A DNA stretch of 43,318 nucleotides from Flavobacteriales bacterium (GTDB taxonomy: Bacteria > Bacteroidota > Bacteroidia > Flavobacteriales_D > Sanyastnellaceae). The translations under genes and the position numbers were made by a program. The DNA is taken from contig JADFAK010000084.1 of the NCBI GenBank assembly GCA_015665315.1, positions 1 through 43,318 of the forward strand, in the 5' to 3' direction. Shown here one piece after another: positions 26,762 to 35,995 of this stretch. The notes beneath the pieces are model-generated. The model was not told where the DNA came from and ran no database searches. It saw only the letters and a program-made list of their open reading frames with translations. How positions within the stretch are numbered: the first letter of the stretch is position 1; every line of letters starts with the position of its first letter.

Positions 26762-26828
26762 GGACCTCTACGAGGTCCATTTGTTGTTCATGGACCTGCT
26801 GTTATAGCGATGGGACCTTACGAGGTCC
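26762..26828. repeat. Pair of short GACCTC/GAGGTC palindromes (REP-like)
   Basis: GGACCTC-TAC-GAGGTCC (26762-26778) and GGACCT-TACG-AGGTCC (26813-26828) are perfect inverted repeats 35 bp apart, just after the 71-bp array. Related GACCC-N5-GGGTC palindromes occur near 35.7 kb. They resemble REP-type interspersed palindromes, though no RAYT transposase is in the window. Confidence 0.6.
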
Positions 26829-26986
26829 AGGGTGTCGAGAGGATTTGTTAGGGCCGTCGACAACGGTGGTGGGACTTGCACATCAACGACTTATTTTTCA
26901 TCGATCACGTACATCAACATTTGCGCTTGTCGCTTGATAATGCCTTTCTTTTCTTATATTTCACTTGCGCCAACGTATAGAAGATA
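26829..26986. other. Short spacer before the 509-residue gene
   Basis: I see no ORF or strong structure here. TTATATTTCACTTG around 26955 is a weak candidate -7 region for the downstream gene. Confidence 0.3.
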
Positions 26987-28516
26987 ATGGACCACCTGAA
27001 AGAGACTATTGCCACGATGACCGATGAGGAACGGAAGGAATTTCGTGTTTTTATGCAGCGACAACGGGTGAAATCGGAGAGAAAGGACTTGGCTTTGTTC
27101 ACGATTTTGGAGCGGAAGGACGATTACAAACCACGGGAGATTACGGAGATGCTTTATGGAAAAGCGAACCTGAATGCCTACCATACTTTGCGAAAAAGGC
27201 TGACTCGTGAATTGCTTGATTTTACGATGCTCAAGAGTATGGATGAGGACAATACATCGTACTCGGCGATTTTGGGGATGATTGCTATGTCGCGGAGGTT
27301 GCTGGATAAAAACAGAGCCGATATAGCGCGGAAATATCTCGAAAAGGCTGAGGCTCTTGCCAACTCGACGGAGTCCTATGACCTGCTGGATAATATTCTG
27401 AACCTGCAGATCAAGCATGCGCATGAATTGGACTTGGACGTTGAGAAGATTATTGAGCAATGGAAATTATTTCGAGAAGAGGCGGAGATTGATGAAAAAG
27501 TGAATTTGGCTTATGGCTTGATTAGACAGCGATTGAATCAGATCAAGCGAACTGGTCAGCCTCAAAACTTACTTACGATTACGAACAACGCACTGCGGGA
27601 ATTGGACTTAGATGAAACGCGGATAATGCGTCCGTCGTTGATGTATATGCTGGTATCCATGACGCGAAGTGCGGTAATTGCGACAAAGAACTACTTCCTT
27701 TTTGATTCTTATGTGTGCAATATTTACGACCAGCTAGTTGCGCGCAAGGCATTTTCGAAAAAGAATCACTTGTATCAACTTTGGTTTCTGTACATGATTG
27801 CGCATGTGAAATACCGCAACCGTGATTTTGAAAAGGCGAGGGAGTATGTGAACGCTTTGAACGAACATCTGGGCCATTATGGCAATATGCATTTCAATCG
27901 GTTTTACCCTCGATCGGTGTTATTGGACGCGGCTGTTTATAGCTACATGAGCGAGAATGAGAAATCGATCCACATATTGGAAGAAGCCCTGGGAAATGCG
28001 CAATTGAACTTGACTGTGGAGGATCGATGCAATATGACTTTGAACTTGGCGGTATATCAGTTTCAAGGGGAGAATTATCGTGCGGCGAATAGGCTTCTTC
28101 GGGATATTGGTCATACCGACAAATGGCTTGAAAAACGGTTGGGAATCGAGTGGCGTTTCAAGAAGAACTTGATTGAAATCATCGTGCAGGTGGAAATGGA
28201 AAATACGGAGATCGCGCTAGCTCGAATAGCCTCCATCGATCGTTACTACAAAGGTTTTTTTCAAAACGAGTTGTACCAGCGCGCACGGGTATTTTTGGGA
28301 TTCATCAAGCAAGTGATCGAAAAACCCGATTCCATAGCAACGGAGGCATTTGCCAGGCACGTGGATGAGACCATAGTGCGCCTGCCTCAAGACAAAGAAG
28401 ACATCCAGGCCATTACGTTTTATTGCTGGTTAAAAAGCAAGATGTTGCGTAAATCGTACTATCCTGTTCTGATTGAAACTGTGCATTCCTTTGACAGAAA
28501 AGAGAGTTTAAGTTAA
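26987..28516 (+). CDS. Unrecognised helical (TPR-like) cytoplasmic protein
   Basis: A 509-residue protein with no signal peptide or membrane segment. The N-terminal ~80 residues are highly charged (MDHLKETIATMTDEERKEF, then a VFMQRQRVK segment) with a helix-turn-helix-like stretch around PREITEMLYGKANLNAYHTL. The rest is continuous alpha-helix with periodic hydrophobics and segments such as DRCNMTLNLAVYQFQGENYRAANRLL, suggesting TPR-like repeats. I recognise the style from Flavobacteriia genomes, where similar proteins are annotated hypothetical, but cannot name a family. It could be a regulatory or scaffold protein; this is inference. Its neighbours are a repeat array upstream and a lipoprotein downstream. 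Confidence 0.8.
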   Translation: MDHLKETIATMTDEERKEFRVFMQRQRVKSERKDLALFTILERKDDYKPREITEMLYGKANLNAYHTLRKRLTRELLDFTMLKSMDEDNTSYSAILGMIAMSRRLLDKNRADIARKYLEKAEALANSTESYDLLDNILNLQIKHAHELDLDVEKIIEQWKLFREEAEIDEKVNLAYGLIRQRLNQIKRTGQPQNLLTITNNALRELDLDETRIMRPSLMYMLVSMTRSAVIATKNYFLFDSYVCNIYDQLVARKAFSKKNHLYQLWFLYMIAHVKYRNRDFEKAREYVNALNEHLGHYGNMHFNRFYPRSVLLDAAVYSYMSENEKSIHILEEALGNAQLNLTVEDRCNMTLNLAVYQFQGENYRAANRLLRDIGHTDKWLEKRLGIEWRFKKNLIEIIVQVEMENTEIALARIASIDRYYKGFFQNELYQRARVFLGFIKQVIEKPDSIATEAFARHVDETIVRLPQDKEDIQAITFYCWLKSKMLRKSYYPVLIETVHSFDRKESLS

Positions 28517-28635
28517 AGGATGAAAATTCCCGCAGACTTAGTTCCTGGTGACACTTGCGGATAGTCATGCAGGATGATTACATTTACACTTGCAATAGGG
28601 ATTGATTTTTTGATCCATTTATAGACGACCGAAAA

Positions 28636-29139
28636 ATGACAAGAATACTTCTCGCCTTCATGGCCATAGCGATGGTTTTTACTTCGTGCGAACCACGCTC
28701 ACAAAAAGCAGCTGAATACAACGACAGCATTATTTCACATCAGATTGAAATTAGCGATGCATTTGACGCATTGGATACGACGTTCAATGAATATGTTCCA
28801 AAAGACATGGATTACGCACACTTGATGCTCCGCTCGAAAATTGAGACTGGTCAGCGTGTTCTCGACACTTTGGGAACATTCAAAGACGACCCACTATTGC
28901 TCGATGCGGCGCATGAGTTATTTCAGTTTTACGAGGATATCAGCAATGCCGAATACGTTGAAATGATCAACATTATGAAGATTCCTGATTCATTGTACAC
29001 ACAGGAAGATCAGGAGCGGGCAAGTGAAGTAGAGACGCGAATCATATCTCGTTTTACTGGGGCACAGAAGAAATTTACGGATGCCCAAGTCGAATTTGGC
29101 GAGAAATACAATGTTCTGTTTGAAGAATCTGAAGAATAG
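28636..29139 (+). CDS. Small helical lipoprotein, unknown function
   Basis: A 167-residue precursor, MTRILLAFMAIAMVFTSC, with a lipobox FTSC. The mature protein is acidic and almost entirely helical, with an N-terminal segment KAAEYNDSIISHQIEISDAF. It resembles the LIC11966-type surface lipoproteins found in Bacteroidota, a tentative match from memory. It is probably anchored in the outer or inner membrane facing the periplasm. It ends 2 bp before the end of the convergent mfd gene, so no separate terminator fits between them. Confidence 0.75.
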   Translation: MTRILLAFMAIAMVFTSCEPRSQKAAEYNDSIISHQIEISDAFDALDTTFNEYVPKDMDYAHLMLRSKIETGQRVLDTLGTFKDDPLLLDAAHELFQFYEDISNAEYVEMINIMKIPDSLYTQEDQERASEVETRIISRFTGAQKKFTDAQVEFGEKYNVLFEESEE

Positions 29140-29141
29140 AT

Positions 29142-32100
29142 CTAAGCTTCTTTGACCTGTTTGGGTTGTAATCTTTCCAGAATATGAAGTGCCGCTGCAA
29201 TGTTTTTCACTTTGTTGAACTTCATTCTTAGTCCGCCATTTTTCTCATACATTTCGCCTTCACGCGGGTTGTACTTCATGAACTCCAAAACTGCAGTAAA
29301 CGCTTCGCTTTGGTAGTAAGGCGAATCCTCGCGCGACACAAAGTAGCCAATGAGCTTGCCTCCTTTGATGATGAGTTTCTCGAAGCCGATAGAGCCCGCA
29401 ATCCAGCGCAGACGAATGGTTTGAATCAAGTCTTTGGCTTTATCGGGCAATGGACCGAAACGATCTATTAATCGTTGTTCGAATGCTTGGAGTTCGCTTT
29501 CTGTCTTGCAATTGTCCAGTTCTTTGTACAGGGTAATCCGTTCGGCGATCTGGCTCACGTATGTATCGGGAAACAGAATGTCAAAATCGGTTTCCATGAC
29601 CGTGTCTTTAACGAATTGCTGACTTTCAAGTTCTTCCTCTTCAAGCATTTCTTTGAACTGATCCTGCTTGAGCTCCTGCATGGCCTCTTCGAGAATCTTC
29701 TGGTAGGTCTCGATACCTATGTCGGCCATGAATCCGCTTTGTTCAGCGCCCAATAAGTTTCCGGCACCACGGATATCCAAGTCGCGCATGGCAATGTTCA
29801 TTCCCGATCCCAAGTCACTGAATTGTTCGAGCGCTTGCAGTCGCTTTCTGGAATCAGAAGGCAAGAGATGCATGGGTGGAGCTAGGAGATAGCAAAACGC
29901 TTTTTTATTCGACCGACCAACACGTCCTCTCAATTGATGTAAGTCACTGAGTCCATAATTCTGGGCTTCGTTGATGATGATGGTATTGGCATTGGAAATA
30001 TCGATTCCCGATTCAATTATGGTCGTCGCCAAAAGCACATCAAAGGCCCCATCGATGAAATCACCCATGATCTTTTCGAGTTTGGCTCCATCCATTTGGC
30101 CATGTCCTATCCCTATGCGCACATCTGGCACAAGTCGCTGAACCATGCCTGCCATTTCCTTGATATTGGCAATGCGATTGTGCACGATATAAACTTGTCC
30201 GCCCCGACTAATCTCATACGCCACTGCATCGCGGATCACCTCTTCATTGAAGGGGCATATTTCCGTTTGGATAGGGTATCGATTGGGAGGAGCTGTGCGC
30301 AACATAGATAAATCACGTGCGCCCATCATAGAAAATTGGAGCGTACGTGGAATGGGAGTAGCGGTCAATGTGAGCGTGTCTACATTTTCCTTGAGGGTCT
30401 TTAATTTGTCTTTGACCGACACCCCGAATTTCTGTTCCTCGTCGATCACGAGCAGGCCTAAATCTTTGAATTTGACTTGTTTGCCCACAATAGCGTGTGT
30501 CCCAATTAGGATATCTACTTCGCCAGAGGCCAACTGCTTGAGGGTTTCTGTTTTCCTTTTAGCCGATTTAAAACGATTGATGTAATCGACCTTGCAGGGG
30601 AAATCGGCCAATCTTTCCTTGAAACTCTTGTAATGCTGCATGGACAATATCGTCGTTGGCACCAAAATAGCGACTTGTTTGCCATCGGCAACTGCCTTGA
30701 ATGCAGCTCTTACGGCAATTTCCGTTTTGCCGAAGCCAACATCCCCACACACCAAGCGATCCATCGGGTACTCCGACTCCATATCTTTTTTAACATCCTC
30801 GGTCGCGGTCACCTGATCGGGCGTGTCCTCGTACATAAAGGAGGCTTCAAGTTCAGTCTGCAAATACGTATCAGGAGTAAAGGCAAAACCTTTCGTCGAC
30901 CTGCGCTTGGCATACAACTTGAGCAAGTCGAAGGCAATTTCTTTGACCTTGGTTTTTGTCTTCTTCTTGAGGTTTTGCCACGCCTGCGATCCGAGCTTGT
31001 TGATTTTTGGGTTGCCGTCTTTTCCGGTGAATTTGGAAATTCTGTGCAGACTATGAATGCTCACATAGAGTACATCGCCGTCTTTATAGGTAAGTCGGAT
31101 CGCCTCTTGTTCCTTGCCGTTGTGCTCAATTTTATGCAGACCAGAAAACTCACCAATACCGTGGTCGATGTGTACTACATAGTCGCCCGGTTGAAGTTGA
31201 TTGAGCTCACGCAAAGTAAGCGCCTCCTTATTCTTGCTAAACCCTTCTTTGAGTCGGAATCTGTGGTATCTCTCAAAAATTTGGTGATCGGTATAACAGA
31301 GAATTTTAGTGTCCTTGTCAATAAATCCTTCGGCTAGCTCGGCCAATAGAGGTGTAAAATTCACCTCGTGGTCTTTGTCGTCGAAAATGGAATACAGTCG
31401 TTCGATCTGCTTCGGTTGAGCCGACATGATCAGGGTCTTGTAACCCTGCTTATGGTTGTTGGCCAAATTGGTGCCCAACATATCAAAATTCTTGTTGAAG
31501 GCAGGTTGTGGTGTCATGTCAAAGACGATCGACTCTCCATCCATGAAATGCCTTGGGCTACCAAACTCCACGCTTCGCACATCGGTTGTCAAGTTCACGA
31601 AATCGTGCTTGCCAACATATAGTTCTTCAGGTGGCAAATGTTTAGTGAAGGTGTCAAGTTTTTCGAATTGCTTGCGTGCTTTTTCGAGTTCGGCCTCAAT
31701 TTCGTGGGCGCACGTTTTAAAATCCTTGTACCAAAAAATAGTATCTCCACCAATGAACTCGAAGAAAGACTCGCTGCTTTCTTCGATCATTTTTTCACCA
31801 AGACTCGGGATAATTGTAGCCTTGGTCATTTTGGCTACCGAAAGTTGGGTGTCGGGTTCAAACTTCCTGATGCTTTCCACCTCATCACCAAAGAACTCGA
31901 TCCGGTAGGGATGATCGAAAGAAAAGGAGAACACGTCGACGATGCCACCACGAATTGAGTATTGTCCGGGCTCAAACACGTAGTCAACCTTCACGAAACC
32001 AAATTCATGAAAAGCCTCATCGAGGAAGTCCATGTCGAAGGTATCGCCAATCTTGATATCGAAGGTGTTTTTGGTGAGTTGCTTTTTTGTAGCAACGCGC

Positions 32101-32489
32101 TCGGCCAAAGCTTCGGGAAAAGTGACAATAACCAGTTGATCATGCTGCTTATTGATCTCGTTGAGCACCTCCGCTCGCATGGAGATATTGGCATTCTCTA
32201 CCGCCTCATTTGTGTAGGGAATGCGGGCAGATCGAGGGAAAAATAAGATCCTGCCATCGGGATAGAGGTTTTCCAAATCATTGGCCAAATAGGCAGCCTC
32301 TTCTTTGTCATTTAGTATAACCACATGGGTTCCTGAGAGCTTGGAAATGGCCGATCCAATAACGATTGAGCTAGCCGAGCCTACAAGGCCTTTGAGATGA
32401 ACTTTCGATCCGCTCGGACGCAATTTTTCCAGCGCCGCGCTTACTCGGTCATCATTCTCATATAAAGCTCTAAACTCACTAATCGTCAC
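29142..32489 (-). CDS. mfd: Transcription-repair coupling factor Mfd
   Basis: A 1115-residue protein with the full Mfd layout. A UvrB-homology module lies at ~20-330 and the CarD-like RNA polymerase interaction domain at ~430-500 (PGDYVVHIDHGIGEF). The RecG-like translocase has Walker A GDVGFGKTE at 582-590, DEEQ at 683-686, a TATPIPRTLQFS motif and a GRVGRS motif VI. A C-terminal TRCF domain follows. Mfd displaces stalled RNA polymerase and recruits UvrA to the lesion. The start is GTG at 32489, with a TAAATTCG box exactly 4 nt upstream. Confidence 0.97.
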   Translation of the reverse strand: MTISEFRALYENDDRVSAALEKLRPSGSKVHLKGLVGSASSIVIGSAISKLSGTHVVILNDKEEAAYLANDLENLYPDGRILFFPRSARIPYTNEAVENANISMRAEVLNEINKQHDQLVIVTFPEALAERVATKKQLTKNTFDIKIGDTFDMDFLDEAFHEFGFVKVDYVFEPGQYSIRGGIVDVFSFSFDHPYRIEFFGDEVESIRKFEPDTQLSVAKMTKATIIPSLGEKMIEESSESFFEFIGGDTIFWYKDFKTCAHEIEAELEKARKQFEKLDTFTKHLPPEELYVGKHDFVNLTTDVRSVEFGSPRHFMDGESIVFDMTPQPAFNKNFDMLGTNLANNHKQGYKTLIMSAQPKQIERLYSIFDDKDHEVNFTPLLAELAEGFIDKDTKILCYTDHQIFERYHRFRLKEGFSKNKEALTLRELNQLQPGDYVVHIDHGIGEFSGLHKIEHNGKEQEAIRLTYKDGDVLYVSIHSLHRISKFTGKDGNPKINKLGSQAWQNLKKKTKTKVKEIAFDLLKLYAKRRSTKGFAFTPDTYLQTELEASFMYEDTPDQVTATEDVKKDMESEYPMDRLVCGDVGFGKTEIAVRAAFKAVADGKQVAILVPTTILSMQHYKSFKERLADFPCKVDYINRFKSAKRKTETLKQLASGEVDILIGTHAIVGKQVKFKDLGLLVIDEEQKFGVSVKDKLKTLKENVDTLTLTATPIPRTLQFSMMGARDLSMLRTAPPNRYPIQTEICPFNEEVIRDAVAYEISRGGQVYIVHNRIANIKEMAGMVQRLVPDVRIGIGHGQMDGAKLEKIMGDFIDGAFDVLLATTIIESGIDISNANTIIINEAQNYGLSDLHQLRGRVGRSNKKAFCYLLAPPMHLLPSDSRKRLQALEQFSDLGSGMNIAMRDLDIRGAGNLLGAEQSGFMADIGIETYQKILEEAMQELKQDQFKEMLEEEELESQQFVKDTVMETDFDILFPDTYVSQIAERITLYKELDNCKTESELQAFEQRLIDRFGPLPDKAKDLIQTIRLRWIAGSIGFEKLIIKGGKLIGYFVSREDSPYYQSEAFTAVLEFMKYNPREGEMYEKNGGLRMKFNKVKNIAAALHILERLQPKQVKEA

Positions 32490-32493
32490 GCCG

Positions 32494-32501
32494 CGAATTT
32501 A
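32494..32501 (-). promoter_or_regulatory. -7-like box 4 nt before the mfd start codon
   Basis: The minus strand reads TAAATTCG-CGGC-GTG. Both the box and its spacing are identical to those at the MscS gene (16134-16141). Confidence 0.5.
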
Positions 32502-32614
32502 GCGATGTTTCTCTGGTGCAGACAAGTACCTATGCAAGTAATTTGCGAATGCTATATTCCTCTGGATTTTAGGCGGGAGTGACAATGCGCACCGACCATG
32601 CCAGATGCCAAAAG

Positions 32615-32622
32615 TACTTTTG
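32615..32622 (+). promoter_or_regulatory. -7 box 4 nt before the small membrane protein start
   Basis: The plus strand reads TACTTTTG-TCGT-ATG, an exact TAnnTTTG match. It selects ATG 32627 as the start instead of an upstream in-frame codon. Confidence 0.55.
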
Positions 32623-32626
32623 TCGT

Positions 32627-32872
32627 ATGAAAACCAAACAGGAGAAACTCAACGAAAAATTGAAATTCGCAGCACTGGCCTCGCTAACATTAGGGCTAGC
32701 ACCTTTCGTTCCCGAGCCGCATATTTTCGGCAAGATCAAGTGGGTTCTTGGAGGTGCGGTTGGCATGGGACCCATGGACTGGTTTGACCTCTTTTGGCAC
32801 AGTTGGCCCTGGGTCTTATTCATCGTATTCGGAATTCAGTGGCTGGTTGCCAAGAAGAAAGCTGTTGTTTAA
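32627..32872 (+). CDS. Small two-helix membrane protein, unknown function
   Basis: 81 residues from ATG 32627 ([14 protein letters not shown]). Helix 1 spans ~15-32 ([13 protein letters not shown]) and helix 2 spans ~58-76 ([16 protein letters not shown]). Between them is a conserved-looking loop [26 protein letters not shown], and a KKKAVV tail ends the chain. Similar small proteins with a PPHIWGK-xxW-xxGG loop occur in many Bacteroidota, without an assigned function that I know. The stop codon shares a palindromic TTAA with the end of convergent fbp. Confidence 0.75.
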   Translation: MKTKQEKLNEKLKFAALASLTLGLAPFVPEPHIFGKIKWVLGGAVGMGPMDWFDLFWHSWPWVLFIVFGIQWLVAKKKAVV

Positions 32873-33897
32873 TTCTCTGAGACAGACTTTTCGTCTACTT
32901 CCTTGAGATAGGCTTCAGCACGGTCCATCATGCCCGGTGAGCCCACGAAATAGGAAACTCTTTGATGCAGTTGACTAGGAATAATATCCATGACATTGGT
33001 GTAGCCATTGGATGCTCTTCCCCCAGCCTGCTCGATGACAAAGGCCAGCGGATTGCACTCGTAGAGCAATCTTAGTTTGCCCTCAGGTGCTGCTGTCGTA
33101 TCTGGGTAAATATAAATCCCGCCTTTGATCAAGTTTCTATGGAAGTCGGCGACGAGCGAACCTATATAACGACCAGAATACGGTCGGCCAGTGCTCTTGT
33201 CGGTCTCACGACACCAGTCGGCATACATCCCAATTCCCGGATGACAAATTTTAAGATTGCCTTCATTGATTGAATACAAACGACCTGCATTGGGGGTTTT
33301 CAGATCCCTGTGTGAAAGACAAAACTCACCTATCGACTGCTCCAAGGTAAATCCGTTCACACCGCGACCGGTCGTGTACACCAACATGGTAGACGATCCA
33401 TACAAGACATATCCTGCAGCTACCTGTTTATTTCCCGGCTGCAAGAAATCTTCCATAGTGGCTGGTCCGCCAACAGGGCTTACTCTTCTATAAATACTAA
33501 AAATGGTACCGATGGAAACATTGACATCAATATTCGAGCTTCCGTCGAGCGGATCGTAGAGCACAATATACTTGCCGTTCATGCTGCGCTCGTTGTCAAA
33601 AGCCACGAAATCATCCTGCTCTTCAGAGGCTAGTCCGCACACCATCCCTCCATTGCGGAAGGAGCTCATGAAAACCTGATCTGCCACGAGATCTAGTTTT
33701 TGTTGCTCTTCACCTTGAATATTGGTAACCCCTTGGGCACCGAGAATATCACCTAGTCCGGCGCGCTGAACTTTTTGGTTGACAATTTTCGAGGCGATGC
33801 CGATGTCTGTGAGCAAGCGACTCAAATCACCGCTTGCAAATGGGAAATCGGCTTGGCGGTCAAAAATGAATTCGTCGAGGGTCGTGAGATCGTACAT
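32869..33897 (-). CDS. fbp: Class I fructose-1,6-bisphosphatase
   Basis: 342 residues from ATG 33897, giving [20 protein letters not shown], which aligns with the N-terminus of class I enzymes. A longer frame from 33999 would overlap rsmA. The metal-binding motif [20 protein letters not shown] and the substrate loop [21 protein letters not shown] are intact. It hydrolyses fructose 1,6-bisphosphate in gluconeogenesis. It lies 49 bp downstream of rsmA, and a CCTTTGCACC element in that gap may give it its own promoter. Confidence 0.96.
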   Translation of the reverse strand: MYDLTTLDEFIFDRQADFPFASGDLSRLLTDIGIASKIVNQKVQRAGLGDILGAQGVTNIQGEEQQKLDLVADQVFMSSFRNGGMVCGLASEEQDDFVAFDNERSMNGKYIVLYDPLDGSSNIDVNVSIGTIFSIYRRVSPVGGPATMEDFLQPGNKQVAAGYVLYGSSTMLVYTTGRGVNGFTLEQSIGEFCLSHRDLKTPNAGRLYSINEGNLKICHPGIGMYADWCRETDKSTGRPYSGRYIGSLVADFHRNLIKGGIYIYPDTTAAPEGKLRLLYECNPLAFVIEQAGGRASNGYTNVMDIIPSQLHQRVSYFVGSPGMMDRAEAYLKEVDEKSVSEN

Positions 33898-33946
33898 GGG
33901 GCTTAATTTGGTGCAAAGGTCGGATAAATCATCTAAAATAGGTCCA

Positions 33947-34732
33947 TCAGCTGGCTTCTCTTGCGGCAGCAATAGCATTGGTGAACACGACGAAGCCATC
34001 GGCTTTTAGTTGTTCGGGTCTTTTTTGAAGGAGATCTCCAAGAATTTCTGGGTCGACACCTACCAGCATTCCACTTAGGGAATTTCTCAGGGTTTTGCGG
34101 CGCTGATTGAAGGCTGTTTTAACAACGGTCAGGAACAAAGCGGCATCACAATCTAGTTTGGCAACATCGTTTCTTTTCATCCGAATCACTCCGGATTGCA
34201 CGCGCGGTGGTGGTTCGAATTCTTTGGCATCGACGGTAAACAAATATTCAATGTCATAAAATGCTTGCAAGAGGACCGAGAGAATTCCGTAGGCTTTTTT
34301 GCCTGGAGGTGAGGCTACGCGTTCGGCGACTTCTTTTTGAAACATGCCCACTACTTCGGGCATGAGGTCTTTGAATTCGTAGGCTTTGAATAGTATTTGG
34401 GTCGAGATATTGTAGGGGAAGTTTCCAATGACGGCAAATGGCTCTTCGGCTCGTTCGTTCCAATCAACACTTAGGAAATCGCCATCCAAGATCGAACCTT
34501 CCAACTGCGGGAAGTTCTCTTCGAGGTAATCAATAGACTCTCCATCAATCTCGATACATGAAAGCTCGATGTCTTTTCTTGCCAACAAATACTTGGTGAG
34601 TGCGCCGGTTCCAGGACCGATCTCCAGGACCTTTTTATATCCTTTGTGGCACTGCAGTGCATTGGCAATGTCACGGCAAATGCCTTCATTCATCAAAAAA
34701 TGCTGTCCGAGGTACTTTTTCGCTTTTACCAT
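33947..34732 (-). CDS. rsmA: 16S rRNA (adenine1518/1519-N6)-dimethyltransferase RsmA (KsgA)
   Basis: A 261-residue protein with [16 protein letters not shown] at the N-terminus, the SAM-binding motif [15 protein letters not shown], the acidic motif [12 protein letters not shown] and the catalytic NFPY motif (IGNFPYNIS). It dimethylates two adjacent adenines in helix 45 of 16S rRNA late in 30S assembly. It starts 7 bp after the DUF4286 gene and is probably transcribed with it. Confidence 0.97.
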   Translation of the reverse strand: MVKAKKYLGQHFLMNEGICRDIANALQCHKGYKKVLEIGPGTGALTKYLLARKDIELSCIEIDGESIDYLEENFPQLEGSILDGDFLSVDWNERAEEPFAVIGNFPYNISTQILFKAYEFKDLMPEVVGMFQKEVAERVASPPGKKAYGILSVLLQAFYDIEYLFTVDAKEFEPPPRVQSGVIRMKRNDVAKLDCDAALFLTVVKTAFNQRRKTLRNSLSGMLVGVDPEILGDLLQKRPEQLKADGFVVFTNAIAAAREAS

Positions 34733-34739
34733 CTAGGGA

Positions 34740-35054
34740 TTATGGGTTAAAGATCTCAACAACATCCAACAAAGTGCGGAATGCAGCAAATTTACCTTGA
34801 AACCTGCGTGTATGCTCTTCCTGTAATCGGGGTGCTTCCTTCTCCTGATACTCCTCCAGCTTCGCCTCGGATTCACAGGTATATTGCAGGGAATAGGTGA
34901 GTCCGCCCTCTTCAAAAGCCATCACTTTCGACATCTTACATTCTGAAAAGTACCCCGTCTTCAACACATCGGGAATATGCTCTTCTTTCATCCATTTGAG
35001 CCACTCAAGATTGGCGCTCGCATCGATGTTTACAGTCACGTTGTAAATTATCAT
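34740..35054 (-). CDS. DUF4286 family protein
   Basis: A 104-residue protein, MIIYNVTVNIDASANLEWLK, with the family pattern WLKWMKEEHIPDVLKTGYF and YTCESEAKLEEYQEKEAPRLQEEH. It has a ferredoxin-like (dimeric alpha/beta barrel) predicted fold. The function is unknown, but location directly upstream of rsmA is usual in Flavobacteriia. A perfect TATCTTTG box is followed by CACC and then the ATG, the clearest case of the 4-nt geometry. Confidence 0.92.
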   Translation of the reverse strand: MIIYNVTVNIDASANLEWLKWMKEEHIPDVLKTGYFSECKMSKVMAFEEGGLTYSLQYTCESEAKLEEYQEKEAPRLQEEHTRRFQGKFAAFRTLLDVVEIFNP

Positions 35055-35058
35055 GGTG

Positions 35059-35066
35059 CAAAGATA
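35059..35066 (-). promoter_or_regulatory. -7 box 4 nt before the DUF4286 start codon
   Basis: The minus strand reads TATCTTTG-CACC-ATG, an exact TAnnTTTG match. The TTTGCACC string recurs before the AGMO-like gene at 35988-35995. Confidence 0.6.
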
Positions 35067-35078
35067 AGTCTCAACGAC

Positions 35079-35141
35079 GGGTCTCGACGACGAAACTTAA
35101 CTTTTTCCACTAGAAGTGAAGTATCCTCCAGTCTTTGCTCG
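35079..35141. repeat. Diverged ~63-bp direct repeat, left copy
   Basis: GTCTCGACGACGAAACT, followed by (t/c)AACTTTT and ending in CTCCAGTCTTTGCTCG, is repeated in the same orientation at 35818-35881. The two copies flank the 115-bp tandem array and its palindromes. Confidence 0.65.
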
Positions 35142-35210
35142 TTTGGTCGTTCTCTTTCAACAAAATGGACCCGTAGAGGTCACAATTCTACGACAGCCGA
35201 GCTTTTTTTG

Positions 35211-35666
35211 AAATTGAAAATGGAAAATTCAAAATGATAAATTGGGTTGATCGTTTTGGTGACTTTTCTGGTTGAGATGAGCTTTTGTCGACTAGTCGTT
35301 CGCTTTTGACAGCCTGGTCCTTTCTAAATTATAAATGGAAAATTCAAAATGATAAATTGGGTTGATCCTTTTGGTGACTTTTCTGGTTGAGATGAGATTT
35401 TGCCGACTAGTCGTTCGCTTTTGACAGCCTGGTCCTTTCTAAATAATAAATGGAAAATTCAAAATGATAAATTGGGTTGATCCTTTTGGTGACTTTTCTG
35501 GTTGAGATTAGCTTTTGTCGACTAGTCGTTCACTTTTGACGCTTGGTCCTTTCTAAATTATAAATGGAAAATTCAAAATGATAAATTGGGTTGATCCTTT
35601 TGGTGACTTTTCTGGTTGAGATGAGATTTTGCCGACTAGTCGTTCGCTTTTGACAGCCTGGTCCTT
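35211..35666. repeat. Four-copy ~115-bp tandem repeat
   Basis: Copies start at 35211, 35326, 35441 and 35555 (the third is 114 bp), each opening with an AAAATTCAAAATGATAAATT-type segment. Every copy contains the perfect 10-bp palindrome CGACTAGTCG. Copies 1 and 3 read GCTTTTGTCG where copies 2 and 4 read ATTTTGCCG, pointing to a duplicated 230-bp dimer. No ORF passes through. Confidence 0.93.
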
Positions 35667-35697
35667 GTAGAGTTAGAGTTTGTCCTATGACCGAAAC

Positions 35698-35763
35698 CGA
35701 CCCAGTATGGGTCGCATATTTATAACTGCTGGTCGAAGATACATCCTGACCCTGTAGGGGTCA
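35698..35763. repeat. Two GACCC-N5-GGGTC palindromes (REP-like)
   Basis: CGACCC-AGTAT-GGGTCG (35698-35714) and TGACCC-TGTAG-GGGTCA (35747-35763) lie 32 bp apart, right after the 115-bp array. A weaker relative, GACC/GGTC with a CGTAGA loop, is at 35168-35181 before the array. The pairing and spacing resemble the palindrome pair at 26762-26828. Confidence 0.6.
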
Positions 35764-35817
35764 CACCTACCACTGATAGTTAATCTTGCTCTTCACTTTC
35801 TGTCACTTTTGCTTGAT

Positions 35818-35881
35818 CGGTCTCGACGACGAAACTCAACTTTTACACGAAATATGATATGCACTCCAGTTTCTTTGCTCG
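35818..35881. repeat. Diverged ~63-bp direct repeat, right copy
   Basis: Right copy of the direct repeat at 35079-35141, with the same GTCTCGACGACGAAACT core and CTCCAGT..CTTTGCTCG end. The ~740 bp between the copies may be a unit that was duplicated or inserted. Confidence 0.65.
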
Positions 35882-35983
35882 ACCACCTCTTTAAATCCTG
35901 TCGTCAAAATGAAGTCATCGACTGCCATCACAAGAATTCCATTTTTCATTTCTCATTTTCCATTTTAAATTTTATTGGAGTTG

Positions 35984-35991
35984 TAGCTTTG
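35984..35991 (+). promoter_or_regulatory. -7 box before the AGMO-like gene
   Basis: TAGCTTTG followed by CACC is an exact TAnnTTTG match, with the same CACC spacer as the DUF4286 gene. The codon at the +4 position is ATC, not ATG. Confidence 0.55.
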
Positions 35992-35995
35992 CACC

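Noticed and set aside
30633-31337. 234-codon plus-strand frame opposite mfd
   Set aside because: It lies wholly antisense to a well-conserved gene and has no recognisable domain; it is a shadow frame.
33898-33999. Longer fbp start at 33999
   Set aside because: It would overlap the end of rsmA and add residues absent from the family; ATG 33897 matches the usual N-terminus.
35211-35666. Possible CRISPR array or repeat-protein gene
   Set aside because: The 115-bp units have no spacers, and no frame stays open across them.
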